Shown: positions 36,529 to 45,767 of the stretch, one piece after another
How the letters are laid out: every line of letters begins with the position of its first letter
Position numbering within the stretch: position 1 is the first letter of the stretch
Assembly: GCF_014656435.1 (NCBI RefSeq)
Contig: NZ_BNCK01000001.1
Span: forward strand, 434,001-498,000
Direction of reading: 5' to 3'
Length of the DNA: 64,000 bases
Source: Thalassotalea marina
GTDB lineage: Bacteria > Pseudomonadota > Gammaproteobacteria > Enterobacterales > Alteromonadaceae
Notes under the pieces: generated by a model
What the model was told of the DNA's origin: nothing
Database searches by the model: none
What the model saw: the letters and a program-made list of their open reading frames with translations, nothing else
Position numbers and translations under genes: made by a program

Positions 36529-36569
36529 AAGCCCATTTAAATTTGCTTTAAGCAAAAATAAATGGGCTT
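36529..36569. repeat. Nested hairpin between mscS-like gene and fba
   Basis: AAGCCCATTTA (36529) and TAAATGGGCTT (36559) form an 11-base stem; the loop itself contains TTTGCTT/AAGCAAA, a second perfect hairpin. No T run follows on the minus strand, so a terminator role for fba is weak; it may be an extragenic palindrome. Confidence 0.5.
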
Positions 36570-36663
36570 TGGCGGGAACTTAGCAATACCTTAGTTATGA
36601 CATTTTTACTTAGGTTTTATCGACCTATGTTTGCGCCATAACTAGGTTAATGGTGTTGTCATG

Positions 36664-37728
36664 TTACTTAATTAAGGCGTTTAGTTCACCTGTTAAGTAG
36701 CGCTCATACATTCCGTCTAATGAAATAGGCTTGATTTTAGACGCGTTGCCAGCGGTATTGAACGCCTCATATCGTGCTTTACAAATGTCTGCCATGGCTT
36801 TAGTTGATTCTGCTAAATATTTACGCGGATCAAACTCACTTTGATTGTTAGCCATAAAGCGACGAATAGCACCTGTTGAAGCTAAACGTAAGTCGGTGTC
36901 AATATTAACTTTACGTACACCGTTTTTAATACCTTCTTGAATTTGCTCTACCGGCACACCATAAGTTTCAGGGATATTACCACCAAACTCGTTGATGATA
37001 GCTAACCAGTCTTGAGGAACTGATGACGAACCGTGCATAACTAAGTGTGTATTAGGAATACGTTGATGAATGGCTTTGATACGGTCAATCGCTAAAATGT
37101 CACCTGTTGGTGGACGAGTAAATTTGTAAGCGCCGTGTGAAGTACCACAAGCGATAGCCAAGGCATCTACTTGTGTCTTTTTAACAAAGTCAGCCGCTTC
37201 TTCTGGATCAGTCAGCATTTGGTCCATGGTTAGTTTGCCCACAGCGCCAACACCATCTTCTTCACCAGCTTCACCTGTTTCAAGTGAGCCTAAGCAACCT
37301 AATTCACCTTCAACTGAAACACCACAAGCATGTGCCATTTCAACTGTTCTGCGCGTAACATCTACATTGTATTCATAGCTTGATGGCGTTTTGCCATCTT
37401 CCATCAAAGAGCCGTCCATCATCACTGACGAGAAGCCTAGTTGAATTGAACGTTGACATACTGCTGGAGACGTACCGTGATCTTGGTGCATAGCTACAGG
37501 AATATGAGGGAATTCCTCAATAGCAGCCAAAATTAGGTGGCGTAAAAATGGCGCACCTGCGTACTTTCTTGCACCTGCTGACGCTTGCAAAATAACCGGG
37601 CTATCGGTTGCATCTGCTGCCATCATGATAGCGCGAACTTGCTCTAAGTTGTTTACATTAAAGGCTGGAATACCATAATCATTCTCAGCTGCATGGTCTA
37701 ACATTTGGCGCATGGAAACTAAGGCCAT
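36664..37728 (-). CDS. fba: Class II fructose-bisphosphate aldolase
   Basis: A 354-residue zinc aldolase that splits fructose-1,6-bisphosphate into two triose phosphates. It matches the longer (CbbA-like) subgroup of class II aldolases: [21 protein letters not shown] start, [19 protein letters not shown] with the zinc His and catalytic Asp, [10 protein letters not shown], and the C-terminal [25 protein letters not shown] lies ten bases before the ATG. Pgk, epd and tkt lie upstream on the same strand, but a terminator separates pgk from fba, so it is likely transcribed also from its own promoter in the 314-base gap. Confidence 0.96.
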   Translation of the reverse strand: MALVSMRQMLDHAAENDYGIPAFNVNNLEQVRAIMMAADATDSPVILQASAGARKYAGAPFLRHLILAAIEEFPHIPVAMHQDHGTSPAVCQRSIQLGFSSVMMDGSLMEDGKTPSSYEYNVDVTRRTVEMAHACGVSVEGELGCLGSLETGEAGEEDGVGAVGKLTMDQMLTDPEEAADFVKKTQVDALAIACGTSHGAYKFTRPPTGDILAIDRIKAIHQRIPNTHLVMHGSSSVPQDWLAIINEFGGNIPETYGVPVEQIQEGIKNGVRKVNIDTDLRLASTGAIRRFMANNQSEFDPRKYLAESTKAMADICKARYEAFNTAGNASKIKPISLDGMYERYLTGELNALIK

Positions 37729-38002
37729 GAATCACTCCTAAACACGTTACGTTTATGGGTTAATACAATATTAATACTTTCAAACCGAAAGCATTATGTT
37801 TCATTTTGTAATTGTATCAGAAAGTTTTCATGGTTTGCATCAGGGTGAAATCGCATGCAATTTTGATATTTGAGCTTTTTTGCTAGAAATGTTCTGTTTT
37901 GTGTAAGAATTACGAAAATAGTAAGGGTGTTAATGAGGTTTTAAGGAAAAAATAGTGGCTAGATTTTGGAAGTTTACAACAAAAATTATTTTAAGTTTTT
38001 TT

Positions 38003-38035
38003 AAAAAAAACCTCAGCGCTTAGTCTGAGGTTTTT
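38003..38035 (-). terminator. Terminator between pgk and fba
   Basis: On the minus strand AAAACCTCAG and CTGAGGTTTT pair over an eight-base loop, followed by a long T run (A's at 38003-38010). It follows the pgk stop by seven bases. The rest of the 314-base gap to fba (37729-38002) is AT-rich and holds no gene; it likely includes the fba promoter. Confidence 0.85.
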
Positions 38036-38042
38036 ATTGGTA

Positions 38043-39224
38043 TTAAGCTTGCGCTGCTCGCTCTTCTAAAATTGCCACGGCTGGCAATTTTTTACCTTCG
38101 AGGAACTCAAGGAATGCGCCACCACCAGTAGAAATATAAGAGACTTTATCAGCGATATTATATTTATCTACTGCCGCTAACGTATCACCGCCACCAGCGA
38201 TGGAAAATGCGCTTGATTGTGCAATGGCGTTAGCAATAATTTCAGTGCCTTTGGCAAATTGGTCAAATTCAAATACACCAACTGGGCCGTTCCATACAAT
38301 AGTACCAGCGTTGGCTAGAATTTCAGCAAGAGCTTGAGCTGAGTCTGGGCCAATATCAAAAATCATCTCGTCATCAGCAACTTCATTTACTGATTTTAAA
38401 GTCGCTTCTGCCGTTGGAGAAAATTCCTTACCAACAACAACATCAGTTGGTACAGGAATATCACCATTGTTAGCTTTGGCGTCAGCGGTTAATCGTTTGG
38501 CTTCATCAATTAAGTCTGCTTCAAATAACGATTTGCCAACATTATGACCTTCAGCCGCAATAAAGGTATTGGCAATCCCTCCACCGACAACTAACTGATC
38601 AACAATTTTTGATAGTGAATCAAGTACGGTTAACTTAGTTGATACTTTTGAGCCGCCAACAATCGCAACTAATGGGCGAGCAGGATTGTCTAGTGCTTTT
38701 GAAAGGGCATCTAATTCACCCACTAACAGCGGGCCTGCACAAGCGGTAGGAGCAAATTTTGCCACGCCGTGTGTACTTGCTTGAGCGCGGTGAGCGGTGC
38801 CAAAAGCGTCCATAACATATACGTCACAAAGAGCGGCAAGTTGTTGTGCTAGCTCGTCATTGTTTTTCTTTTCACCCACATTAAAACGTACATTTTCAAA
38901 AATCACTAATTCGCCGTTTGCAAGTTCAACACCGTCTAGGTAGTCTTTAACTAAACGAACCGGCGCATCCAATGCTTCATCTAAATAGTCAGCAACGGGT
39001 TGCATGGAAAATTCAGGGTTGTATTCGCCTTCTGTGGGGCGTCCCAAATGAGACATCACCATCACTTTAGCACCTGATGCTAAAGCGTGTTTGATTGTTG
39101 GTAGTGCAGCTTTTAAGCGTGCGTCTGATGTTACTTTACCGTCAGCAACAGGTACGTTTAAATCTTCGCGAATTAATACGCGCTTACCTGCTAAGTCTAA
39201 ATCCGTCATTTTAATTACAGACAT
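38043..39224 (-). CDS. pgk: Phosphoglycerate kinase
   Basis: A 393-residue glycolytic kinase making ATP and 3-phosphoglycerate from 1,3-bisphosphoglycerate. It starts [20 protein letters not shown] like E. coli Pgk (387 residues), has [53 protein letters not shown] and the C-terminal nucleotide site [13 protein letters not shown] and [19 protein letters not shown] lies nine bases before the ATG. It is 19 bases after epd in the tkt-epd-pgk order and ends with a strong terminator. Confidence 0.98.
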   Translation of the reverse strand: MSVIKMTDLDLAGKRVLIREDLNVPVADGKVTSDARLKAALPTIKHALASGAKVMVMSHLGRPTEGEYNPEFSMQPVADYLDEALDAPVRLVKDYLDGVELANGELVIFENVRFNVGEKKNNDELAQQLAALCDVYVMDAFGTAHRAQASTHGVAKFAPTACAGPLLVGELDALSKALDNPARPLVAIVGGSKVSTKLTVLDSLSKIVDQLVVGGGIANTFIAAEGHNVGKSLFEADLIDEAKRLTADAKANNGDIPVPTDVVVGKEFSPTAEATLKSVNEVADDEMIFDIGPDSAQALAEILANAGTIVWNGPVGVFEFDQFAKGTEIIANAIAQSSAFSIAGGGDTLAAVDKYNIADKVSYISTGGGAFLEFLEGKKLPAVAILEERAAQA

Positions 39225-39243
39225 AGTATTGTTCCTGTGTTGA

Positions 39244-40257
39244 TTAGCTTAAATTTGCCATAACTTTGGCAGTGTCTAACATTCTATTGGCAAATCCCCA
39301 TTCGTTATCACACCAAACTAACATTTTGACCAGTCGTTTGTGACTGACGCGAGTTTGGTTGCCATCAACAATGGCTGAATGTGGATCATGATTAAAATCT
39401 ATCGAGACTAAAGGCTCTTCAGTGTAGCCAAGGATCCCTTGCAAGCCGTTATTTTGTGCTTTTTTAATGGCTTGGTTAATATCGGCAATGGTCACGTCGG
39501 TAGAAACCGTAACACTCAAGTCCATCGCCGTAACATTTATCGTAGGTACTCGAACGGCAATGGCTTCAAATCGACCGGCAAATTGCGGCAATATACGCTC
39601 AATACCTGCAGCTAATTTAGTATCAACTGGAATAATTGACTGGCTAGCTGCTCGTGTTCTTCGAAGGTCTGGGTGGTAGGCATCAATCACTTGTTGATCA
39701 TGCATTGATGAATGAATGGTGGTAATAGTGCCACTTTCTACACCAAATACTTCGTCGATGACTTTGATCACCGGCACAATACAATTAGTTGTGCAAGAAC
39801 CGTTACTCACAATGTTGTCATTGCTGCTTAGACTTTTTTCATTGATACCATAAATAATAGTGGCATCAAGGTCGTGTGAACCCGGGTGTGAATAAAGTAC
39901 TTTTTTGGCGCCTTGTTTTAAATGCAGTTCACCGTCGGCTTTGTTTGCAAACACGCCTGTACAATCGAGTACAACATCGACATCAAGTGCTTGCCAATCA
40001 ATGTCTTCGATCGCTTGGTGATGCATTAGTTGAATATCATCACCGGCAATGTTCAACCGATTGTTTTCTCTGGTAACGGCAAAGGCAAAGCGTCCATGTG
40101 TGCTGTCATACTTTAGTAAGTGTGCAATACCTTCGGGATCAGCAAGTTCGTTAATTGCGACGAGTTGCAGATCTTGCCTGTGATTGTTTTCAAATAGCGC
40201 ACGCGCAACACTTCTACCGATACGGCCGAAACCATTGATTGCTATTCTTTTGGGCAT
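39244..40257 (-). CDS. epd: Erythrose-4-phosphate dehydrogenase
   Basis: A 337-residue GAPDH-family enzyme that oxidises erythrose-4-phosphate toward pyridoxal phosphate synthesis. The Rossmann start [20 protein letters not shown] and the catalytic [19 protein letters not shown] with Cys are seen; [20 protein letters not shown] and THSAMHDQQV-like [20 protein letters not shown] mark the Epd rather than GapA subgroup. ATG 40257 is chosen to match E. coli Epd (339 residues); a GTG at 40290 would place its start inside the hairpin before it. Between tkt and pgk, as in E. coli and Vibrio. Confidence 0.95.
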   Translation of the reverse strand: MPKRIAINGFGRIGRSVARALFENNHRQDLQLVAINELADPEGIAHLLKYDSTHGRFAFAVTRENNRLNIAGDDIQLMHHQAIEDIDWQALDVDVVLDCTGVFANKADGELHLKQGAKKVLYSHPGSHDLDATIIYGINEKSLSSNDNIVSNGSCTTNCIVPVIKVIDEVFGVESGTITTIHSSMHDQQVIDAYHPDLRRTRAASQSIIPVDTKLAAGIERILPQFAGRFEAIAVRVPTINVTAMDLSVTVSTDVTIADINQAIKKAQNNGLQGILGYTEEPLVSIDFNHDPHSAIVDGNQTRVSHKRLVKMLVWCDNEWGFANRMLDTAKVMANLS

Positions 40258-40283
40258 AATTTTTAAGGTGCGGATAGAATAAA

Positions 40284-40304
40284 GCGCCACATTAACTGTG
40301 GCGC
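40284..40304 (-). terminator. Hairpin between tkt and epd (attenuator-like)
   Basis: GCGCCAC (40284-40290) and GTGGCGC (40298-40304) form a seven-base GC-rich stem with a seven-base loop. On the minus strand it is followed by TTTATT, so partial termination after tkt is possible. Confidence 0.6.
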
Positions 40305-40311
40305 AAAAAGA

Positions 40312-42294
40312 TTACAAGCCTTTGACGGTTGCAACCACGTTGTCAACGGTAAAACCAAAGTGCTCCATTAACACGCCACCTGGTGCTGATTCACCAAAGG
40401 TTTGCATGCCAACTACTTTACCGGCAAAACCAACGTACTTGTACCAAAAATCTGTATGAGCGGCTTCAATTGCCACACGTTTAGTCACAGTACTTGGTAA
40501 AACTGATTCTTTGTATTGAGCGTCTTGTGCATCAAAAATGTTTGTTGACGGCATAGAAACTACACGTACCGAATCACCTAATTGCTCAGCGGCTTTAAGT
40601 GCAAGTGAGACTTCTGAACCTGTTGCAATTAAAATGACCTCAGGTGTGCCAACGCTATCTTTTAAGATGTAACCACCTTTAGCGATTTGTGCAACTTGTT
40701 CATCATTGCGCGCAAGAGCAGGTAAGCCTTGACGAGAAAATACCAATGAAGTTGGTGCATTTTGACGTTGTACTGCGTTTTTCCAAGCAACTGCCGATTC
40801 AGTGGCATCGGCTGGGCGCCATGTCACCATATTTGGTGTTGTACGTAAGTTAGTTAATTGTTCGATAGGTTGATGTGTTGGACCATCTTCACCTTGACCA
40901 ATTGAGTCATGCGTATAAACGAAGATGTTTTGAATGCCCATTAAAGCAGACATACGAACCGCATTTCTGGCGTATTCCATAAACATCATGAAAGTTGCGC
41001 CGTAGTTAATGAATCCACCGTGCAATGAAATACCATTCATAATGCCTGACATACCAAATTCACGTACGCCGTAGAAAATATAGTTACCAGCGGCATCATC
41101 TTGAATACCTTTAGAGCCAGACCATAGCGTTAAGTTTGAGCCTGCTAAGTCAGCTGAACCACCCATTAATTCAGGTAAAATAGCGCCAAAAGCTTCAATT
41201 GCGTTTTGTGATGCTTTACGTGAGGCAATGTTTTCAGATTTTGCCTGACACTCTTGAATAAAAGCATTCGCCTTTGCTTCGAATTCTGCTGGAAGTTCAC
41301 CTTTGATCACACGACGCTCAAATTCTGCTGCTAATTCAGGGTGAGCACTTTGATAAGCGGCAAACTTGTCGTTCCAATTGTTTTCTAGTGCGGTACCATT
41401 TTCTTTATTGTCCCACTGAGCGTATACATCAGCAGGTACTTCAAATGGCGCATGTGGCCAGTTTAAAAATTCACGCGCTGCGGCAATTTCTTCATCGCCT
41501 AATGGAGCACCGTGACAGTCATGTGAACCTGATTTATTTGGAGAACCAAAACCAATGATAGTTTTACAACAAATCATACTTGGTTTGTCTGTTACTGACT
41601 GTGCTTCTTTAATCGCATTTGCAACTGCTTCAGGATCATGTCCGTCAACGTCAGCGATAACATGCCAGCCATATGATTCAAAGCGTTTTGGTGTGTCGTC
41701 AGAGAACCAGCCTTCAACGTGGCCGTCGATTGAAATACCGTTGTCATCCCAAAACGCAATTAATTTACCTAGGCCTAATGTCCCAGCTAATGAGCAAGCT
41801 TCGTGAGAAATACCTTCCATTAAACAGCCATCGCCTAGGAAGCAGTATGTAAAGTGATCAACTAAGTCGTGACCTTCACGGTTGAACTGTGCTGCAAGTG
41901 TTTTTTCAGCGATAGCCATACCAACCGCATTTGAAATACCTGCGCCTAATGGGCCTGTGGTTGTCTCAACACCTGGTGTATAGCCATATTCTGGGTGACC
42001 TGGTGTTTTAGAATGCAGTTGTCTAAAGTTTTTGATTTCTTCAATCGGTAAGTCATAGCCAGATAAATGCAATAAAGAATAGATCAACATTGAACCGTGG
42101 CCATTTGACAAAATAAAGCGATCGCGATCTGCCCAATTTGGATTGTTAGGGTTGTGCTTTAAAAAGTCTCTCCATAGGACTTCGGCGATATCAGCCATAC
42201 CCATTGGGGCACCTGGGTGACCAGAGTTAGCTTTTTGAACAGCATCCATACTCAAAGCACGGATTGCATTGGCGAGTTCTTTACGCGACGGCAT
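40312..42294 (-). CDS. tkt: Transketolase
   Basis: A 660-residue thiamine-diphosphate enzyme of the pentose-phosphate pathway that moves two-carbon units between sugars, close to E. coli TktA (663). [20 protein letters not shown] and [18 protein letters not shown] open the protein; the TPP motif is [14 protein letters not shown] followed by the [10 protein letters not shown] segment; the second half has [20 protein letters not shown]. First of the tkt-epd-pgk(-fba) run. The 326 bases upstream hold no gene on this strand and probably its promoter. Confidence 0.98.
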   Translation of the reverse strand: MPSRKELANAIRALSMDAVQKANSGHPGAPMGMADIAEVLWRDFLKHNPNNPNWADRDRFILSNGHGSMLIYSLLHLSGYDLPIEEIKNFRQLHSKTPGHPEYGYTPGVETTTGPLGAGISNAVGMAIAEKTLAAQFNREGHDLVDHFTYCFLGDGCLMEGISHEACSLAGTLGLGKLIAFWDDNGISIDGHVEGWFSDDTPKRFESYGWHVIADVDGHDPEAVANAIKEAQSVTDKPSMICCKTIIGFGSPNKSGSHDCHGAPLGDEEIAAAREFLNWPHAPFEVPADVYAQWDNKENGTALENNWNDKFAAYQSAHPELAAEFERRVIKGELPAEFEAKANAFIQECQAKSENIASRKASQNAIEAFGAILPELMGGSADLAGSNLTLWSGSKGIQDDAAGNYIFYGVREFGMSGIMNGISLHGGFINYGATFMMFMEYARNAVRMSALMGIQNIFVYTHDSIGQGEDGPTHQPIEQLTNLRTTPNMVTWRPADATESAVAWKNAVQRQNAPTSLVFSRQGLPALARNDEQVAQIAKGGYILKDSVGTPEVILIATGSEVSLALKAAEQLGDSVRVVSMPSTNIFDAQDAQYKESVLPSTVTKRVAIEAAHTDFWYKYVGFAGKVVGMQTFGESAPGGVLMEHFGFTVDNVVATVKGL

Positions 42295-42620
42295 AATTGC
42301 TCCAACTGAATTAATTAGTTATTTATTTTGAGGGTGTTTTAAGGGGCTTATTTTTACGCACTAAGTGAGCGACTGCAAATGTTATTGTTGGATTTATTAT
42401 ACTTTTGTTGACTTGGATAAAAGCCTTGTCGCATATGCAATAAAACCTCAGAAAAAACTGACTAAACATACAGGCTTTTTAATGAATTTAAGTAAATTTG
42501 TTTATTGTCAAAAATATTTCACATTTTTGTGCTTTAAACGATTGAATTTGCAATTGTTATCATATAACGTTATTCGGCGTTAAGCTTGACAATAAAAATA
42601 AATTTGCTTAGGACCTAATA
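42295..42620. other. Intergenic region between divergent tkt and the 44-residue peptide gene
   Basis: No supported gene in 326 bases. An open frame of 72 codons on the plus strand (42365-42583) has atypical Cys/Tyr/Lys-rich composition and no ribosome binding site and is not called. TATAAC-like and TTGAC-like hexamers near 42410-42590 could be promoters for both flanking genes. Confidence 0.45.
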
Positions 42621-42755
42621 ATGAACAAGTCGTCATCAAAAGGGATCAAACTGACAACGGTAATTTTTGCTGTTCTTATTCTTGCTTTGTCAGCATTAAT
42701 GAGCAACACGTCAGTGGCCGACGACATGGAAGTGACAACAGAATCGACAAGCTAG
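42621..42755 (+). CDS. Small exported or membrane peptide, 44 residues, unknown
   Basis: A short gene with good context: AGGA eight bases before the ATG, then a 44-residue peptide with a basic start (MNKSSSKGIKL), a hydrophobic core TTVIFAVLILALSALMSN and a short acidic, Thr/Ser-rich tail (VADDMEVTTESTS). It looks like a signal peptide with a possible cleavage after SVA, leaving about a dozen residues, or a single-pass membrane peptide. A textbook terminator begins 16 bases after the stop, so it is probably a monocistronic transcript. I recognise no family. Too short for most ORF thresholds. Confidence 0.65.
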   Translation: MNKSSSKGIKLTTVIFAVLILALSALMSNTSVADDMEVTTESTS

Positions 42756-42770
42756 CTTACTAGTCTTATT

Positions 42771-42796
42771 AAAAAACTCGCTACGGCGAGTTTTTT
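42771..42796 (+). terminator. Terminator after the 44-residue peptide gene
   Basis: AAAAAACTCGC (42771-42781) pairs with GCGAGTTTTTT (42786-42796) around TACG, a stable tetraloop of the UNCG class. Followed by T's. Also can act in the reverse direction. Confidence 0.92.
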
Positions 42797-42822
42797 GCTT
42801 TCAGCTTATTCAAAATACTAAG

Positions 42823-42895
42823 AATAATACCTATTGAATGGTACTAACTCATAATCATCATTGGTTTAATAGTATTTATGCTAAATGGTATTATT
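42823..42895. repeat. 73-bp palindromic intergenic repeat
   Basis: Begins AATAATACC (42823-42831) and ends GGTATTATT (42887-42895), a nine-base perfect terminal inverted repeat; the next bases (TATTGA / ATGCTAAAT) continue it loosely. AT-rich, non-coding. Resembles short Alteromonadales extragenic palindromes with an ATACC end, like the larger element at 27158. Confidence 0.5.
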
Positions 42896-42972
42896 ACGCT
42901 TGATAGTTGTAATTGGTTAAAAAAAGAACTACTGTGTCGTAGGTGAATAGGGAAGATCATTAGGCTGTTTTA

Positions 42973-43566
42973 ATGAATAATAAAATATTGCTGTCGGTAA
43001 GTTGTTTGTTTCTACTTGGTTTAACGTTTATCACTTTTGGTTTACAAGGCGACGGTAAACTGTCGTTAGCCGCCATAGTTGAGGTGGCCAAAGGTAAACG
43101 CTCAATTTCTGAAATATTCACACCTATTCAAGAAGAACAGCTCCCGCAAATAAGCTATCCAGAAGCCTATTTCAAGTACGATTTAGACGATCAAAATACA
43201 TACTATTCAGCACTGGTTGATGAAGGCTTTGCCGAGCTTTATTCATTATTTGTCGCGACCAATTCGGATGAAGAAATATATTCTTTTATTCAAAACAAAA
43301 ACAAGACTGCCCAAAGTCGTTATCGCTTAGCTATCGGATATGATGAAAAAAATCGTCGAAATATTTCAATTTATATGAAAGACCAACCGCTATCACAAGC
43401 CGAGGTCACTAAGCTGTTTCTAACACGGTTTAATTATATCGAATTAAAAACGATGTTTGCTGACAGTGACATGTTACACAAGGTTGATCGTCAGCATTTA
43501 CAATACTTGACGGCAATTCTTTCATTTGATCGCCAGGGAAACTTTGTTGATTTAAGAAGGCGTTAA
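42973..43566 (+). CDS. Unknown 197-residue exported or anchored protein
   Basis: The protein starts with a signal or anchor (MNNKILLSVSCLFLLGLTFI, through about residue 26), followed by a mainly polar region with tyrosine-rich stretches (SYPEAYFKYDLDDQNTYYSA) and a helical second half ending FVDLRRR. No known motif, no cysteine pair in the mature part and no catalytic signature is visible. It is monocistronic, between a palindromic repeat and a tRNA-Arg gene on the other strand. Likely periplasmic, but no function can be given. Confidence 0.7.
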   Translation: MNNKILLSVSCLFLLGLTFITFGLQGDGKLSLAAIVEVAKGKRSISEIFTPIQEEQLPQISYPEAYFKYDLDDQNTYYSALVDEGFAELYSLFVATNSDEEIYSFIQNKNKTAQSRYRLAIGYDEKNRRNISIYMKDQPLSQAEVTKLFLTRFNYIELKTMFADSDMLHKVDRQHLQYLTAILSFDRQGNFVDLRRR

Positions 43567-43606
43567 AAATCACAACAAGCTGTTGGCATAACGTTGAAAT
43601 TAGATG

Positions 43607-43682
43607 TGGCGTCCCCACCAGGACTCGAACCTGGAGCAGCGGCTTAGGAGGCCGCAGTTTTATCCGGTTAAACTATGAGGAC
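43607..43682 (-). tRNA. tRNA-Arg (CCU anticodon)
   Basis: A 76-base cloverleaf with encoded CCA. Acceptor GTCCTCA pairs with TGGGGAC, discriminator G; D stem GTTT/AAAC; anticodon stem GCGGC/GCCGC with loop CTCCTAA, anticodon CCU reading AGG; T arm CCAGG-TTCGAGT-CCTGG. The body is similar to E. coli argW. No integrase or attachment duplicate is visible next to it, although this tRNA is a frequent island target. Confidence 0.93.
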
Positions 43683-43735
43683 GCTAAAATATCCATCTGT
43701 AATAAACCATGGAAGTGAGTAAAAATCAACAGCGA

Positions 43736-44896
43736 TTAGTGACGTACTACTAAGTCATCTAGTTGAATACTATCTAATATCTTGCCATCTTCAGTTTGCG
43801 CAACGGCACTAGCATTTGATACTTGCACCACTTTCACGTTGAATGGACTTACGTTAAAGCCGGCATATGATTTACCTTTATCTGAAGTAAAGTTTTTCAC
43901 ATGTAGCAGTGAAAATTTGTCACCCAGTTTCACACCGTGGCGTTCACCTAAGTTAAATCGAATTTGGTTACCCTGCACATCAACAATTTTAGCGCGTGTT
44001 GGCTGGCACATCATATTATCGTCAATATCTGTAATCACCTGGTTAATGGTTTGATCTAATACCGCCCCATATTGGCTTTGCCAAAAGGTGTTTGAATTAA
44101 CGTCGACTCTTGCTCGTTTAGTAAATGTCCAAGGCGCTGAGTTTTGATATTGTTTCTGAAAAACCAGTTCGCCATTATTGGCATTATAAATATGCACGTT
44201 TAGTTTAAAGTGGCGTTCAAACTCATCTTCTTGCCAAAACTGCCAACCATTATTTGGCTCAAGTGCAAAAGACACGTCATCTATCTCTGAAAACATAACG
44301 TACTGACTGTCAGTCATATCGCCGAGAGACATTGAAATATGTTTAATTTTTTCTATATCTAAACTGTTGTTATAGCGAGAAAACTCATTGCTTGATTTTA
44401 CCGAAAGTTTTGGCGCTAAATAGGAGCCTTGTTGTTGAATTTTGTTAGCAAGGCGTTTGATTAACGCGCTGTCTATTTTATAGATGCTACCTATATTAGC
44501 TTGCTCTCGATGTGATAAATGACTTTTTGTCAGCAGTAGTGATTTACGGTAATCAGCGGAAAAACATTGCCTAGACTGCGGAATAATATCGGCTCTAACG
44601 GTTACCGATAACATATTGCCTTGGTAGGTCTCATTAACAATTTCAAAAGCGTTTACATTCCCAGTCGCTCGTATATTCACTTCATCTTGAGTTAATAAGC
44701 CATTTACTACCTGTTGAACACTCGACACAGATGCACCTGCAACTAACAATGCCTTTTTAAGCGCATTCTCAATAGCTAAGCTTCGGGCGTTTTCTTTATT
44801 GCCTTGAGTTACATAAGCATGGCCCTGTGTTTCATACCACTGAGCTGTAGCTGCTGTTTGCCAACAAATTAAAAGTAAACTAAGTAAATACCGCAT
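43736..44896 (-). CDS. flgT: Flagellar assembly protein FlgT
   Basis: A 386-residue periplasmic protein with a signal peptide (about 1-18, ending TAATAQ) that fits FlgT, a component of the H ring around the basal body of sodium- and polar-type flagella. N-terminal half: WYETQGHAYVTQGNKENARSLAI then LLTQDEVNIRATGNVNAFEI; middle domain with RQCFSADYRKSLLL; C-terminal part with GERHGVKLGDKFSLLHVKNF. It is divergent from flgO-flgP, with a sigma-54-type promoter at about 45000 pointing toward it. The three together are typical for Vibrio and Alteromonadales polar flagella. Confidence 0.9.
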   Translation of the reverse strand: MRYLLSLLLICWQTAATAQWYETQGHAYVTQGNKENARSLAIENALKKALLVAGASVSSVQQVVNGLLTQDEVNIRATGNVNAFEIVNETYQGNMLSVTVRADIIPQSRQCFSADYRKSLLLTKSHLSHREQANIGSIYKIDSALIKRLANKIQQQGSYLAPKLSVKSSNEFSRYNNSLDIEKIKHISMSLGDMTDSQYVMFSEIDDVSFALEPNNGWQFWQEDEFERHFKLNVHIYNANNGELVFQKQYQNSAPWTFTKRARVDVNSNTFWQSQYGAVLDQTINQVITDIDDNMMCQPTRAKIVDVQGNQIRFNLGERHGVKLGDKFSLLHVKNFTSDKGKSYAGFNVSPFNVKVVQVSNASAVAQTEDGKILDSIQLDDLVVRH

Positions 44897-44998
44897 TGTT
44901 CATCTATACCTTGATACAAGTAACTTAATATCAGTGTTCTGGTTTATTCGTTGATTGCTGTGTCAAATTTTTTGCTAACCCAGCCTCTGGTATGGCTA

Positions 44999-45016
44999 AT
45001 GCATTAAATGTGCCTA
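44999..45016 (-). promoter_or_regulatory. Sigma-54 promoter candidate for flgT
   Basis: On the minus strand AGGCAC-ATTTA-ATGCA gives GG and GC separated by ten bases (GG at 45014-45013, GC at 45002-45001), the sigma-54 -24/-12 spacing. It lies about 105 bases before the flgT start. Only position -26 departs from TGGCAC. Confidence 0.6.
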
Positions 45017-45046
45017 GTTGAATAAATGTTCATCTGGCTAAAAAAG

Positions 45047-45063
45047 TTGGCGTAAATAATGCT
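45047..45063 (+). promoter_or_regulatory. Sigma-54 promoter candidate for flgO-flgP
   Basis: TTGGCGTAAATAATGCT: GG at 45049 and GC at 45061 are ten bases apart. The start of flgO is 45 bases beyond. It points away from the flgT promoter, so the intergenic region holds two divergent sigma-54-type elements about 33 bases apart. Confidence 0.6.
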
Positions 45064-45107
45064 TGGAATACACGATAACATAATGAGTGGTTTTTGAGGG
45101 TAGCTCA

Positions 45108-45758
45108 ATGAAAAAGTGGTTAATGTTAATGTTAATCCCCAGCGTGATGTCTTGCAGTATGAATTCTGTTGAAGAAGACGACTTTTATCGAGCATCACAC
45201 AAAGTAAAAGATAGAATAGATGCAATGGCTCTACCTAGGCACGCCATTAATGATGTAGTCAAAGGACTTGCGTTTCAAATGCTTGAGAGCAGCTCTTTTG
45301 TAACGCCTAAAACACCCGTTGCGGTAGCATCATTTGTTGATCTAGAGAGTCTAGAGTCAACTAATTGGTTGGGTAATCAGCTATCTGAGAGCTTTGTTCA
45401 TGAATTACAACGTCATGGCTTAATAGTTGTCGACTATAAAACAACAGGGCATATTCGTGTCACAAAAGAAGGTGATTATGTTTTCAGTCGTGATTGGAAA
45501 GAGTTACCTGAACGTCAGATAATTGACTACGTAGTGTCAGGCACCATGATGAAGCAAGACGGCGGTGTCATGGTAAATGCACGAATGATTGGTATGCAAT
45601 CGCGTGTGGTAGTTGCAACTGCGCAATCGTTCATTCCTGAGTGGGTATTAGGCACTGAGTTGGAAAGTCGTGAAAATGTTCGAATGAAAGATGGCATGAT
45701 CATTAGAGATAACCAGGCCCTGATGAGCGATGAAAGAGCGGTTGAGATCCAGCAGTAG
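45108..45758 (+). CDS. flgO: Flagellar outer-membrane lipoprotein FlgO
   Basis: A 216-residue protein with a lipoprotein signal (MKKWLMLMLIPSVMSC, Cys16) and a FlgO domain: VAVASFVDLESLESTNWLGN, QLSESFVHELQRHGLIVVDY, YVVSGTMMKQDGGVMVNARM. FlgO is an outer-membrane accessory factor of polar flagella, needed for stable flagella in Vibrio. ATG 45108 is selected because GAGG stands eight bases before it; the frame also reads back to GTG 45087, which has no such site. flgP follows nine bases after its stop, and both end in a strong terminator. Confidence 0.9.
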   Translation: MKKWLMLMLIPSVMSCSMNSVEEDDFYRASHKVKDRIDAMALPRHAINDVVKGLAFQMLESSSFVTPKTPVAVASFVDLESLESTNWLGNQLSESFVHELQRHGLIVVDYKTTGHIRVTKEGDYVFSRDWKELPERQIIDYVVSGTMMKQDGGVMVNARMIGMQSRVVVATAQSFIPEWVLGTELESRENVRMKDGMIIRDNQALMSDERAVEIQQ

Positions 45759-45767
45759 GGGATAACC

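Noticed and set aside
42365-42583. 72-codon open frame upstream of the 44-residue peptide gene
   Set aside because: Unusual composition, no ribosome binding site and no relation to its neighbours; likely promoter region.
43607-43684. tRNA-Arg first read as starting at 43684, without encoded CCA and with C as discriminator
   Set aside because: Shifting the acceptor by two bases to GTCCTCA/TGGGGAC gives the normal nine bases before the D stem, discriminator G and an encoded CCA.
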